64,000 nt of DNA from Brachionus koreanus (GCA_016987375.1 PJRA01000263.1:4252958-4316957); one strand, 5' to 3'; positions 49,401 through 63,300 are shown, counted from the first letter of the stretch. Made by a program: numbers and translations. The notes: a model not told the origin generated them from the letters alone.

Positions 49401-52400
49401 TTTTCTTTCCAAATGTGTGTAAAGATTTTAGAAGCAGCCGGAAAGTTGAACATGGAAGAATATCAATTTTTCCTCAAAGGTGGCATTGTGCTAGACCGAG
49501 AAAACCAAATGGATAATCCATGTCCTTGGCTAGAAGACCAATTATGGGACAACATAACAGAACTATCTAAACTTCCCAATTTTCATGGTATAATTGAATC
49601 ATTTGAACAGTATCCAAGAGACTGGAATGTATGGTACCAAAGTTCTGAACCTGAAACAACTCCTTTGCCTGGTGAATGGGATTCATCATTGAACGAATTG
49701 CAGCGCATGCTAATTGTTAGATCACTAAGACGTGATAGAGTCTCGTTTTGTGTATACAAGTTTATTGTAAATAATCTAGGCTCGAAATTTGTCGAACCAC
49801 CAGTGTTTGAAATGAAATCGGTATTTGATGACTCAACATGCAAGACACCATTGATATTTGTCTTATCACCGGGTGTTGATCCCAACAAATATCTAAAAGA
49901 ATTAGCTGAAAAACTTGGAATGACACATAGATTCAATAGTTTATCTTTAGGTCAAGGTCAAGCAGTTATAGCTACAAACCGAATTAAAGAAGGTGCTAAA
50001 AATGGTAATTGGGTTTTTTTGGCAAATTGTCACTTGTCTCTTAGTTGGATGCCTAAATTGGACAAAATAGTCGAGCAACTCCAAACTGATCCAGTTCACA
50101 AAGATTTCCGACTATGGTTGAGCTCAAGCCCGCATCCAGACTTCCCGATTGCAATTCTTCAATCAAGTATTAAAATAACAACCGAGCCTCCAAAGGGCAT
50201 TAAGGCAAATATGAAGCGCTTGTATGCTCAAATGACTGAATCTAAATTCAATACGTGCAGAAAACCAGAGAAATATAAAAAACTACTGTTCAGTTTGTGC
50301 TTCTTTCATTCAGTTCTTTTAGAACGAAAGAAATTTTTGAATCTTGGATGGAATATCAACTACAGTTTTAATGATTCAGACTTTGACGTAACTTTTTTTA
50401 ATATTTTACTTTTAATTTTCAGATTTTTTGATTCTCAAATCAAATATTTTGATTTTTTCCTCCAATTTATTTTGCTTTATTTTTAAAAATATTTTTGCCA
50501 CAACTAGATTTTTAAATATTCCGCATGATAGTCATCTGATATTTTTAGCTGTCTAAGTTTAATATTAATTCAAATAAATATATAATAATGTTGAGTGACA
50601 AAATTTTGCGCTCTTTATTATTTTATCTTTGTAGTTCTAAAACTTTAAGTCATATTACAAGTTAAAATAAACAGAATTGAATGGTCTTCAAAATGACATG
50701 TCTTACTCTTGTCTAATTGAATTCTAAAATATTTTATAAAATGAAAACTTTAAACGGAAATTTTGAAATTTTGGTACTTTTAAGTCATTTTTGGTAAAAA
50801 GGACTATCAGCAACAGAATGAATGAATGATGAGAAGTGAATTTCGAAATTATGATAAAAGAAATAAATGGTTGAACCATACGGCTCAGCCAGTCGTAAAA
50901 AGAGGATGCGTTGAATAAAAAGCTGATTTTATGTGTTAGGTGGAATTTTCAAAAACTAAGTAAAACAATTTTAGCCGGTTCCAGACATTTATTCTATAAA
51001 TGCAAAAATTTATAATGAATAATTAGAAAGAATGGATGCTTCACTCTAACCATTTATTTATATCATCATTCTTCTTTGGTCAAACAAAAACTAGGTTTTT
51101 TTCTTCAAGATAACGCTAGATCTCATACAGATAGATGACCAGCATAAAGCCTGTTCTTGCTCTTTCTGATTAGTATCTTTTTCGATCAATGGCTCATTTT
51201 CTTATAGGACGGCATTTTATCAAGTTGAAGAAAAGTGTCGTGAGTTTTTTGCTCTAAAAGCCGTGAATGATACAAGAGAGGAATCGAACTACTCGCTGAT
51301 AGATGGCTAAAGACTTTAAAACTTAATAGTTTATATTTTAAAGATTAGCTACTTATTATTTTATTTATAAATTAAAAAAAAAAAATAAAGCAAAATTTTC
51401 TGACTTATCCCAATATTTGAAATTCCATTTAATATTTATGGCTCTAATATTTTATCTAAAAATCTGAAAAAGTTGAATTAACTGAAATTAAAATTATAAA
51501 AAATTAAGATGTCGGAAAAAATTTTGGTAAATTATTTAGAAATGTACGAAGATACACAGTGGGACGCTTTAAAATATTTGATTGCTTCAGTCAACTATGG
51601 CGGTCATGTTACTGACGATTGGGACATGAGATTGTTACAAACTTACATGAATACCTATTACAAAGAAGACACTCTGCAGCCATTCTTCAAGTATTTATAA
51701 ATTAGATAAAAATAAAACTAAATCATATTTTAATCTTTTTTTAGGCTTAGCAATTTACCCTATTATTACGTTCCCAAAGACGGATCACTTCAGTCTCACC
51801 GAGATTTTGTCAGCATGCTTCCAAATAATGATCACCCAGAAGCCTTTGGCCAACATCCGAATGCAGACATAGCATCTCAAATTAAAGAAACCCAACTTTT
51901 GTTTGATACATTATTATCTCTTCAACCACAAGTAACGAGCAGTGCTAACAAAGCAAACGCCAAAAGCATTGAAGAAGAAGTAATGGACATGGCTACCAAA
52001 GTCATCGAATCATTACCAAGCAAAATAGATTATGAGGGAACCAAAAAAATATTTTCTGAGGATAACTCACCATTAAAAATCGTTTTATTACAAGAAATCG
52101 AGCGCTACAATATACTTTTAGAAGACATAAATCTATCTTTGGTTTCTTTACAAAAGGGTATAAAAGGTCTTGTGGTAATGTCGTCTGATTTAGAAGAAAT
52201 TTTCAAATGCATCTACGAAGCTAAAGTGCCTCCTAGCTGGCAGAAAGTAAATTTATTCAAATATTCTAAAACAAATCTAAAATTATTTTTTGTTAGATGT
52301 ATCCTTCTATGAAACCATTATCATCTTGGACAAGAGATTTGACTATGAGAGTAGAGCAATTGGCCAAATGGTCTGAAACAGCTAAGCCTCCAGTTTTGTT

Positions 52401-52910
52401 CTGGATGTCCGGTTTTACGTTTCCTACAGGATTTTTGACAGCAGTACTGCAAACTGCTGCGAGACTAAACAATGTAATAAATTTAAATTATATTAGAATT
52501 AGATTTAAAATTAAAAACCTTAATTTAAGATTTCGGTAGATTCACTATCATGGGAATTCACCGTAATGCAAACTGATGATCAATACATAACTGAAGCGCC
52601 CAAAGATGGAGTTTACATTAAGGGTCTTTTCTTAGAAGCAGCCGCATGGGATAAGAAAGCAGGCTGTTTAATTGAACCGGAGCCAATGCAATTAGTATGC
52701 TCAATGCCGACCATTCATTTTAAGCCGGTTGAAAATAAAAAGAAAGTTAGCAAAGGGATGTATGTATGTCCATGCTATGTTTATCCGAATAGAGCAGTTG
52801 GAAGCGGAAGACCATCATTCGTTGTAGCTGTTGATTTGAAGAGTGGAGCAATGGCGCCTGATCATTATGTTAAACGAGGAACAGCCTTATTAATGAGTCT
52901 TGACAATTAA
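31403..52910 (+). CDS. DNAH2: Axonemal dynein heavy chain DNAH2, inner-arm dynein, 26 exons
   Basis: The joined protein has 4565 residues (human DNAH2 about 4427) with no frameshift or stop. It is the ATP-driven motor of inner-arm dynein I1/f in the ciliary axoneme. The tail has the DHC N-terminal domains; the linker leads to six AAA modules. Walker A of AAA1 is GPAGTGKT (about 1935-1942), of AAA2 GKTQSGKT (2216-2223), of AAA3 GPVGTGKT (2549-2556) and of AAA4 GIGGSGRQ (2895-2902; the Lys-to-Arg change is normal in axonemal chains). The coiled-coil stalk with the microtubule-binding tip follows, then AAA5, AAA6 and the C-terminal domain. DNAH2 rather than another chain is shown by EAFGQHPNADIASQIKETQ and the ending KRGTALLMSLDN. 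The first 75 residues are Ser/Lys-rich and disordered. A 15-bp exon lies at 45558-45572. Exon coordinates are in the three entries below. Confidence 0.96.
33972..34279. mobile_element. Long inverted-repeat element (MITE-like) in DNAH2 intron 7
   Basis: The arm 33972-34024 (holding GCGAGCTTGACCCTTCATT) is repeated in reverse complement at 34227-34279 with two mismatches in 53 bases. About 200 bp of T-rich DNA lie between, including a LINE-like tail. Flanking DNA carries a further related motif: GATGCGTT before the left arm, and GCGCATTTTTAATCACGCATC (in reverse) at about 34339-34359. The full element may thus extend to about 33955-34368. No transposase is encoded and the target duplication was not resolved. 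Confidence 0.75.
34190..34229 (+). repeat. LINE-like 3' tail, copy 2, nested in the intron 7 element
   Basis: ACATCGCCAGAATTGGCG, with a 5-bp hairpin CGCCA/TGGCG, then TCAATATGAATAAATAAATAA. It resembles 26654-26697 and is preceded by a long T run, as expected for an old LINE end. Confidence 0.45.
40217..41052 (+). other. DNAH2 intron 12
   Basis: An 836-bp AT-rich intron inside the AAA1 coding region. It contains an imperfect trinucleotide run of AGT/AGC type near 40595-40625. Nothing else recognised. Confidence 0.75.
43831..44048. mobile_element. Inverted-repeat MITE in DNAH2 intron 14
   Basis: The left arm 43831-43892 (TGGTATTACCGTCAGCGG, GGTCACTGGACCG) pairs with the right arm 43986-44048 (GGCGGTCTGGTGACCGCCGC, TTACCGTACCA) at roughly 70% identity. 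The ends are clearly richer in G and C than the intron around them. The inner 90 bp are AT-rich and without coding. The superfamily is unknown to me. Confidence 0.7.
48069..48118 (-). mobile_element. LINE 3' end in DNAH2 intron 20
   Basis: The run from AATAATAGTTAATATTCTACGG to AACTAAA matches 12474-12518, the 3' end of the minus-strand LINE, with about two differences in 45 bases. On the minus strand it ends in a (TTA)n tail. It is a very short, 5'-truncated copy of the same family. Confidence 0.75.
48954..52910 (+). other. DNAH2: DNAH2 exons 21-26 (AAA5-AAA6 and C-terminal domain)
   Basis: Exons: 48954-49098, 49161-50387, 51509-51690, 51745-52246, 52297-52473, 52530-52910. They encode the end of AAA5, AAA6 (LLFSLCFFHSVLLERKKF) and the C-terminal domain (FWMSGFTFPTGFLTAVLQT, MQLVCSMPTIHF). 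Intron 22 is 1121 bp and holds a dead mariner. An AATAAA at 53009-53014 lies 99 bp after the stop. Confidence 0.9.
50851..51318 (+). pseudogene. Decayed mariner transposase in DNAH2 intron 22
   Basis: Pieces in shifting frames match the order of a mariner transposase catalytic domain: KWLNHTAQPVVKRG, then VPDIYSINAKIYNE and LERMDASL (about 50980-51045), then FFLQDNARSHTDR (about 51100-51135) with the second catalytic Asp of the DD(34)D triad, then YLFRSMAHFLIGRHF, and finally YKRGIELLADRWLKTLK (about 51270-51318). Several stops and at least two frameshifts make it inactive. The N-terminal DNA-binding part and the terminal repeats were not found. Confidence 0.85.
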
Positions 52911-55900
52911 TTATAAAATATTCAAGTCATCTTAAATATTTGTTTTTAAATATTTAATTTAATTTTTTCTCTTATTTTATTCTCTAAATTTGTTGAATAT
53001 TTTTTTAAAATAAAATTTTCCAATATTCATTTTAATTTTAAATTAATTTTTGGTTGAAAAAATTTTAAATATTTTATTGTATTAGTTAAAAATTGAATTA
53101 AAAAAAAATATTGAAGAGAGAAAATTTTATCTTTTAGTTTCCAAAATGAAAAAATTATTTGAAAAATTTTAAATTTTTTTATGTCAATATAGTCATTTTT
53201 AAAGTGTTAGATGTTTTATTTTAATATTCTCTATTTGAAAGAACTTCAAGGAAAAAATAAGATTTAAAAAATCAATTTCTATAAAGAATTTTAATTCATT
53301 TTAAGTTTTTTTTTCAAATTTTTAGGGTTATAAACTTATTTGGAATAAGGAGTTTTAAAATAATGGATGAATTTGCTTTTTTTAGTTGTTAAATACATAA
53401 AAAAAATGTAGATTAATTCAATTTAATTCTAATTCTAGGGTTGAATTCTAGCTAAATATACTGACTTTAGCCTCGAGTCAATGAGATTTCATTTTAAAAT
53501 AACCTTTATAAGTCTGACTACAGGTAAAATTTTTAATATTAAACAAGCCTAAATAAAGATTTCAGGCATCTAGATTCTTGAATTTTTTTGATTACATTGG
53601 ATTTTTTTTTATTAAATAATTTCCTGTGTGTCGGCTAAATGTGGGCCTTTTCTTGTAGGATGTTTTTCATTTTCTAAGAAAGGAACTAAATACAATTTGG
53701 TATTGGAGCCAGACATGTCTTTTAAAGATTTCAGTTGATCAGATTAATTTTGAAACAAAAAGGAAGTTTATAATCAATGAATATTTGGTATTTGAAAGCT
53801 AAGCAAAACCAAATATTCTGAAAAAAAATTTTAAATTCATATTCAATGTAAAATTTTTTTTAGTTCAGTTTTTCCAAATAATTGAATTTTAGATGAATTC
53901 GAAAATATTCTCGATAGTCTTTTTATTTAATTTTAATATTTCATTACATAAATCATCCGATATATTTATTAATTATTTTATTGAAATTAAGAATATGTGA
54001 AATTTAAACATCAGATATTAATTTTTCTGAATAACCGATAAAAAAAATCAGATACAGTGATATAAAATTTTGTTTAAAATATTAGGTAACAAAACTGACA
54101 CTTTTTTTTGACTATTATGTTTATTCCTTTAAGATTGTGTATTTAGGAACTAAAAAACTTTAATTTACAATTTATTTTTTTGTTTAGGATTTTAATTGCC
54201 TTTTTAAAAATAAACTATATTTTCTATTATTTTAGGATGTTTTATTAAATATTTAGAAATATTTAGTGTCAAAATTAATTTAAAATAAAAATTTCAAAAT
54301 AAATCCAAAACTAGCATCTTATTTTCGATGTATGTAACCATTCAATCGTTTTTAATATTAATTTTACCAAGTGGCTTACATTTCTATAAGATCATTTTAA
54401 ATGTTAATTACTGTTAGCTATTGTAAGTAAGTATCCAATTTATTTAAAAAATTTTTTATCTTAGTTTTAAATTGATTTTAGATTTTGCTTTATTGTAACA
54501 AAAATTAGTCAAAATCAATAATTAATATATTGAGAAAAAAATTATGTAATACGATATTTCATTTTGTAATCAAATAGGTTTGATTAAATTTTGACTGTAA
54601 TTAAAATTTTTTTTTCAAATTAAACAGCGGATGATGAAAATAATAATATTGTCATTTTTTAGAAATAATAAATATTTTCAAGATCTTGATTTATTTTTAG
54701 AATTTGAATTTCTTAAAAAAAAAATATATATAATGTTTTAATTGATAAAATGCTGCTATCAATTTTTGATGAGCAAAGAGAGGCATGAGCTTATTTTTGA
54801 ATATAAATCCAGCTTGATAATTAAATTTTGAATCCTCAAATAAAATAACTAAGAGCTGATTAAATTTAATCATTCAAAAATTGATAGCTAAATTTAATTT
54901 TAAATTTTTGTTAATTAAAAATAACAAGAGTTTAAATAGAATTTTATCATGCTTTTAATTTCATTTAACTAATTTAATTAAAAGCCTTTTATAAAAGTAT
55001 ACAGTTAAATAAGTGTTTTTTATATTTAATGCATTATATTTTAATATTTAGGATAAATTTCATTTTATTTTAGAAGAGGTTGTTTTTTTTTGGTTTAATA
55101 AGTATGATAAATGTTTTCTCTTCACCGAATAAAATAATAAGGCTTTTTTTAATTACGTGTTTTTCATTGTTGAACAATTTTTTTTTCCACTTGAATTTAT
55201 AATCTTTTATATTAATTCATCGATTTAAATAATCTTAAATCGATAAATATTTTTTAAGGATATTTCAACTTAATATTTTTTGCAAATATTAAATAGTTCA
55301 TATTTGATAATTACTTTGCTAAAATCTGTTGAAAACTAAAATATACAAAATCATATTTGATAATATGAGACAAAGAAAAAAGAAAATTTAGGTAAGATTT
55401 TAAGCATGAATCCAAATATACCATTCATTTAATTTTTTATCTCGGAATTTATTTCATTTCCAAGGGATATCAGTTTACATCAATAGATGATAAAGCAAAT
55501 TTTGTCGTTTATTAAAAAAAAGCTTTGATGAGAATGATGCATTTTTATCTTATTAAATTTAATAAATTTTCCATAAATTTAAAATTTTTATTTTAAATTT
55601 TACTTATTTGAAAAATTTTGAACTTTCTGAAAAAATGAACTATTTTCTATCTTTTTTTTATTCAAGAACTTGTTCAAATGTCACATTATTACACATAGAA
55701 ATAATGATATAATCGATTTTTTTCTTATTTTGGTGAATTACTTTATCTAGCGCATGTAATTGTTTAATAAAATGACTTAAAAAATGGTTAAAATAAACAC
55801 TATTTTATGATTGCAAATTTATTGTAAATAGTAAGAAAAAATTGAGAAAAACATGTATAAAAATTTATTGCTGGCAATTAAAATAACAAATTGCAAAATG

Positions 55901-57343
55901 ATTTCTTTTCTGCTTTTTTGTATTTTAAAATTTTCTAAAACTAGTTTTTGACTTGATCATTATTAAAACAACAGATCTTGATATAAAAGTTAAAAAACTT
56001 GTTTTATGTTGTCAAGTAGAGGTGGTTTTATTCAAAGATAAATGTGTCTATCAGCCATGAAATGAATGACATATAAATTTTAGAATTTGCTTTAAGACAA
56101 CTAAGATTAATTTGATTACACACGGTAAGTACTTTTATCAAAAAATGATGTTCTTTAGCAAAAAATCCATTTATGTTTGGCAAATCGATTACCATTTAGA
56201 AATTTATTTTTAACAAGCACTCGTTGAGTAAGATATAAAAATTATGAAAATTTCTAAAATATTTTTCTTTTTGTTTTTTATTCGAATTTAAAAAAAAAAA
56301 AGGAAAATTTCAGATATTTTTCAAAAAAGACAAAAGCAGGAAATTTAAAACAAAAAGAAATAAGCAATAATTTGTCAATAACTTTATTAGTTCAACATTA
56401 TAAGATAAATTAGTTCACTTAAATTGCTTACTTGATGTTCATTTAAAGCAGGTTTTTCAAGGTCTAGACTTATATGAAGCTTTGAATAATTAATTGAATA
56501 CTGAATACGTTTCGTCCTGATCACACTTGTAAAGCTTAGAATCCAAATTGAAACACCAAAATCCATAGCTTTAAAGCTGAATTTAAATGATATTTTCCGA
56601 CGATTCGGATTTAAATTATAATAAATTATGATGTTTCAAAAATTGTTACATAATTAAAATAAAATTGCATTGAAAAATTAAGAAGAGAGAAAGAGAGCTA
56701 GAAGAACAATGAAAACATAATATTAACATTAAAGCAAGCAACAAAACCACAGCGAAATTCAACAGATCTTTTACATTAATTATATTGAAAGAAAAAAAAA
56801 ACTAATTTTAAAATTATTACGTAGTTCTCTTATTGTTTCTCTTGGTTTCTCTCCCTTTTTCTTGGTGTCTTTTTTCAAAATTTCAAAATTTATTTTTAAT
56901 TTTTGATTATTTTTTTTTTATTTTCAAATTAAACTTTAATGAAAAATTGATTAGTATGACTAAATAAATACAGACGTTTATTAAGAATACCTAATCGTAT
57001 AGAAAAGTGCGCTCTAGGTTCGCCGATTAAATAACTAAATAGTACAGTAGCTAAGTGTATAGTGTAGTTATTCTATTCCAACATTCTATTCTCTAATGTT
57101 TACCTTTGCATATGTTTAAAGGTAAATACCCGGGCATAAATTGAAATTTTTATAATATTAGAAAAAAATCATTAAGTATCTGTCTCAACAAAATTTAATA
57201 TTTTTATTTCTAATTTGCTAGAATGCTTAAAGCGTTTTGCTGAAAAAAAAAACTAAAAATCGAAATAATAATTTTCAGCTTGTGTGTTACATTTGATGTA
57301 AAATAATTAAAAATATAGGTAAACGACACACTCTTTTTCGTAA
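52911..57343. other. AT-rich intergenic region, no gene seen
   Basis: 4.4 kb between DNAH2 and the zinc-finger/ELM2 gene. No coding frame, RNA gene or repeat shared with the window was seen. The DNAH2 poly(A) signal lies at 53009-53014. Purine-rich stretches at 56680-56720 and the less AT-rich stretch at 57000-57130 may be promoter or untranslated exons of the next gene, but nothing proves this. Confidence 0.55.
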
Positions 57344-60300
57344 ATGCAGCAGCAGCAGCAACAGCAACAGTCATCGCAAAGAAACTCGTTCTTTCGAGCT
57401 AATCGACCAGGTAACTTGAACATAATAAACGATGTGACTAGTGACTCATCGATACAGCAACAGCAACTACAAACTTACAATCAACAGCCATTATCCGCCG
57501 GCTATTCCAATTCATATAACAACAATCAAGCAAATTATACGTCAACACAGCAAACAAACTTAAATTCACCGCATTACATTCATCAATCGCAAATATCGCC
57601 TTCGTACAGCTCATATCCGGGCCAGTACCAGTCATCAAAAATAAACTATGAGCAAAGTTTTACGCCCAAGTATTCGCCAGGACCGTCATCGGCACACATC
57701 GTAAACAAACAAAACTATTTCAACTTTGACGTACCGACTAAACCATCCAATACACAAATACCTCAGTCGCCAGGTCCAGTCCAAATACAAAATAAATATA
57801 ACCAGGTGCCGAGCTCACCACACTTGACCAATCAAGCAAAAAATTTGTCATTGTCCAACACATTTGGCACGCAAAATTCGCGATATCAAGCAAACTATCA
57901 GCCATTTTCAAATACATATCAAAATCCGCCGCACACTCCCGTCTCGGCCATACCCTATCAATCATACAATACCATACAGTCTCAGCACTTGAACCATAGT
58001 CTAAGTGTGCCTAGTTCACCTGCGCATAACTTCAAATCAAATCATCATAATCTACAAAATCAGCATTCCGTCTTTCAATTCAACACACTTAACCCAAGTC
58101 TATCTAATAATAATTCTTCTAATACCACTAATAATGCGGCTAGTAATAGCAGCAATTTTAATAATCCAACTACTAGTTCTAGTTTAAACAACAGTAATCA
58201 ATTACCGGTACAGAATTTTGCCAATTTTTATTCTCATTCAACAAGTGGTGAGTCAAATAGACGAGTAGTAACAAGTGAGTCGTTTGAATTTAATCCGGTT
58301 GATGTAAGTGCCAATTTCGAAGACCACAAACAATCAAGTCAGAGCCAAACTGATACAAATGAGAATTCAATAAGTGGAAACACATTTAGCGAAAATGATG
58401 TCGATATGGTACAAGAAGTAATAAATAACATGATGCAAAAAGAAGAGATCAATAAGTTGTCACCTGAACGTTACACGCTTTCAAATGAGACTAGTTCCTC
58501 TTCTGGCTCCAATCCGAATTCTATCATAGACGCATCAAACAATAATTTTGGCGACAATTTTGAGATGAATTTTGAAGCTAACTCTAGCCAAAAGGACACT
58601 TGTATGGACATGCTTGATTTGAACAATAATCCAGTAAGCGAGAACAAAAATGGCAATAAAAATAATCTAGATAGTTTGGCCTCTATAGCAAATATTATTC
58701 TTAATCCAGAACAAAAAGCAAATGAATCAAAGCAATTTATGTATTCGTTGTCCAATTTAAGCGAGGCTGCATCGGCCGAATTTGTCCTTAACTATGGGTC
58801 TGATAATTCCAAATTTAAAAGTAAACATATTGATAATGACGCAATGGAAAAGACAAAAATGCTCAGAAAACAGCCTAAGCCGCATGCCAAAGACATGTAC
58901 TCAAATAGTCCGCAAAGTTATGAAGAAGTGTATGGGTCGAGTGTGAACGACAAGTACAAATCAGTCGATATTCTAGCTCCTCAAAACAATTCTTCCATTC
59001 AAACATGTCCCGACTGTGGCAAAATATTCACGAATAAAAGTGCTTTGGCAAAGCATAGATTAATTCATAGCAACGAAAGAAAATACAGTTGTCATTTGTG
59101 CGACAAGTCTTTCAAGCGTCAAGACCACCTAAATGGACATTTGTTGACGCATCAGGACAAAAAACCATTTGTCTGTAAGGCCCCAGGTTGCGACAAAAGC
59201 TACTGTGACTCCAGATCACTCAAAAGACATGTCGAAAGTCAGCATCAAGACTTTCTTGCTCAATTAGCACACGGAAATAAGGAAGCTCTTAATTATTTAC
59301 CAAGTATTGGTAAAATAAAAGCTAATGTGGCTCCTAATTTTCAGCATGAAATATCTGTTCAAGATCTGATGAAAAGTGATAAATAAAATAAGTGTAAGCT
59401 TGCATAGTTTTAGATAATTTTTTTTTCGTTTCAGATAAAATGTCAGAAGTTAAAAAAGATCAAAATCAACAGTACAGTCCAATTACACCAGTACCGGGAC
59501 AAAATGAAGATTCTAAGCCTGTTGTTGCTGATTTAAGTCTGAACAATTCAAGACCCAAGAATTTTTTTACGTAAATAATCAATTAATTTAAAATTAAATA
59601 GCTTTTTTTTTCAAAAAGTTTTAAAACTTTTCAAATTAAATTTTTTTTTGTGTTGTTTAAGAGTTCAATTTACTAAGACTTCATTTAGCTCAAGTTGAAT
59701 TATTTTGTTTGTTTAAAGGTAGTTTAGAAGTTGACAATTAATTTTTGCTAAATTTCAATCAATCATTCTGATAATTTCAGGCGAAGAAAATAGAGCTGGA
59801 TTTTTATGTAATTCAGAAATATCCAAAAATAATATAGTTCAATTTTTTTAATCAAGACTAAAGCCCTTAAATTTTAATTATGATCAGATAAAAAAAAAGT
59901 CGATTCTTGCTCCAAGTGTTAATAATTAAAAATCAAATAATTGATATATTTTTTTAAAATTGAATTAATTTTATCATTTTAATTAAAATATAATTGTAAA
60001 ATTAAACTCTTTTAGTGTTTCCGGAATTTAACTAAAAAGAAAAGCAAAAGCATTATTTTTATTAAATTTAATCTTTATCACATTTTGTCTTATCAAGAAT
60101 ATTAAATTTTATAAGATGGATCATATTTAATATTAAGTAATTTCAATCGAATTTTCTTTTAGGCTCAAAAACCAATATCAATATATGAATTTTTCCATTG
60201 AAAAAAAGAATCAATTATCTCATGATTAGATTTTAAAAACATAAACATAATGTATAAAAATTTTTTTGTTTTTAAAAATTATAGAAAAATTTCTTTTTTT

Positions 60301-63300
60301 CTTTCTGATGATTACAATTAAATAAACTGATGATTACAAATGCTTAAATTAAAAAAAAATAACATTTGAATAAATATAAGAAAATTTAAATTAGACGCAT
60401 TTTAGAGCCAGACTTGATTTTATGAATATTTATAAAACCTTGAAATGTTGTATTTTTTTATTTATTATTTTTTTTGTTTTGCATCTTTAAATTAAAAATA
60501 AAAAAAAGAATCCGATAACTATAAATGCAGATTATCGAATAATTTCGGTTTATTTATCGATATTTTTCGGTTTTGTAAGAATTTGAAACTAACAACAGAA
60601 AAAAAGCTTAAAAATCCTTTAATTTTCTAGAGATTAGAAACTGCTTATACAAATTCAATATGGTGCAACTAACATTTAAGAATACATTTTGAATTTTGAA
60701 TAAATAATTATTTTTAAAACTTCATAAGCTTGGTTTTGGAGCCTCACAAAAAATCTATAAAACTTTTAATCAAATCAAAATTGAAAATTTTGTCATGTAG
60801 AGGCTTTTGGGTTCATTTTCATTTTAAGCCTTGAATATTCTATGCTTTTTTGAGACTGAAAGACAAGTGCGTGTGCTTTAAGTGCATATATTTACAGCAT
60901 GGACAAAATTTTTTTTTAATTTAGGTTTTCAAATTTTATTAACTTAGTGATTATTCTTTTCTGATTTTTGATCAAGTTAATTTAACACTAGAAATACCTC
61001 ATATTTTTTATTTAAATCTTAAATCCTCATATTTTTTAAAAAGATAGTAAAAATAAATAAATCTTTTTTGAATTATGTAGATTTTAAATTCAATTTTGTC
61101 AAATTATTTTTATTTAAATTTTTTTTACTAATAAAACATTAAAAAATGCTTGGTTCTTCTAGTGTTTAAATGCTAATTTAATTTTGAGAAAATCGACTCT
61201 TTTTTTACATGTTTTAGTGAACTCTAAACAAAAAATCAAAAATTCAATTTATTCAGAAATTTATTCAGAGATAAAGAAGGTTTTTATTTTAATGAATTAA
61301 TTCAATTTTTGTTTTAAATTTAGATTTGAAGAACCGAAGCCTGAAAAGTGTAAAATTTGCGGCAAAGGATTCAAAAATATTCCAGCCCTTAATGGCCATA
61401 TGCGCCTACACGGCGGATTTATAAAAACAGTAATATAAAATATTTCAAAATTTTCAATATTTGAAATCACCCAAATAATTCACTCAAACATTCATAAAGA
61501 CCTTTAATAGATTTCGTAAACTTCAATCATTCACCCAAAATGTTGAAATGTACCTATTTATTTTCTATGTATTTATTTAGAAATTGGGCGTTAAGTCAAC
61601 AAGTGACTTAGCTAACTCGGATTCAAACACGTCACAATCTCAACAAAGTTCAATTAATTTACAGATTAACCAGCCGCTTTCCAACTCATCAATTTTATTC
61701 AACGAAGACTCCATGTCATCAAATTGTTCATCAAACAATTCGTTTTCATCAAATTTTTCTGCAAATAACAAAAAATTCAATCATTTCACACCACAAGCCA
61801 ACCATGCCCAAAAACCGTTTCAGCCTCCAATTCCAGAAACTCATAACAAGCCGAAAATTAAAGATAAAATGATCAATGAAAAGGAGGTTACCAGCACTAA
61901 TTTTTCTTCAAATAGTACACAAATTCCACTCAGTCAGCTTTGTGAACCAAATAAATATAAAAAAACTAACGGAAAAAATGAATCGAACGAAAAGCCCGCC
62001 CAAGTTCAAGCATCCAATTTAATGGTACCTCAAAAATCAACTAATGAATTATTTCTCAACGCTAATTCTACCTCTACTTCAGGTCAGAATTTTCAGCGAA
62101 ATTTTTTAGATAATAATTTTTCAAATGATTCATCAAAACAAAATGAGCCTAATAGTCGAACATTTTTGCCCATAAACAATCAGCATTCAAACAAAGAACA
62201 GCTCAGAAACTCAGAGTCAAAAGAAAATGAGAATGACAAGAACTTAGAAATGTTTTCAAAAATATATGAATACACAAATGCGTTTATTAATCAAAGAGCA
62301 ACGCTACAAGCGGCAACTGCAGCAGCAATGGTGGCCGCAGTTATGAATCAGCCTCAAAATCAAAATAATTCAGCCAAATCAAAACCTAAGCCTATGCCGC
62401 TAGTAATACCTCAAGCAATAAGTGCTTTTCAAAAAACCTCTTATCAAAAGCCATCTTTTTATTCACAATTTTCAAATGGATCGTTTATGCCTCATTTTTA
62501 TCCAAATGCCACATTGCTTAAATCACCGAGATTGTTTGATACAGACACAAAAAAACAATATACTCCTCCACCAATGCTAAGTCCATTCCGTAAAGGTCCA
62601 GGCCTTTTCTACAATTCAAAAAGCATAAACAATTTGTTCAGCATACCAAATTTATTAAATAATAAATTTCCTGGTTTTAATAGTAATATGCCGTGTTCTT
62701 TCAATTATCATCCTAGCTATGCATTCAACAGTGAATGGCAAGCTAATGAAGAACAATTGGAAGAAAATAGTATTAGCTTAAATAGATCAAATGAAAAAGT
62801 TGCTACTGAAGAGCCAGAAAATGTGAATAAACAGACAGAAGAAAATGAAAGATCAATTCTGAACAGAAGTACGCTTTTGAATCAAGTAAATCAAACTAGT
62901 GAGCAAATAGGCGCATTTTTTCCTGAAGATCCAATTTCAAATGAGGCGATTGCGGCTTCTTTGATCGATGACTCCAAAAATACAAAACCTTTTATCAACA
63001 AAGGCTCTGAATTTCAGGCAGTCATACCCGAATATAGAGGAAAAGTTGATAATGAATATTTGGAATCATCTGAGCCCGAAGACTTGATGTGGTCTAGTGA
63101 TGTCATGCGAAATTTGGATTCAAATCAGATAACAAATTATTTAAATCTGATTTGTAAAAGCTCTTTAGTTTTTGGATCATCAAACAATTTGGAACTTGGC
63201 CTGCACATATTGAACTTTTTTAAAGGTGATATCAATACCTCATTAAAAGCGTTTCTGGATGAGACTGTTGAACTACCAGAAAATCACCCAATAACTTCTT

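Noticed and set aside
51275..51300. Minus-strand tRNA B-box-like string (reverse of GGAATCGAACTACTCGC)
   Set aside because: These bases encode the mariner piece YKRGIELLADRW on the plus strand and no cloverleaf could be drawn around them.
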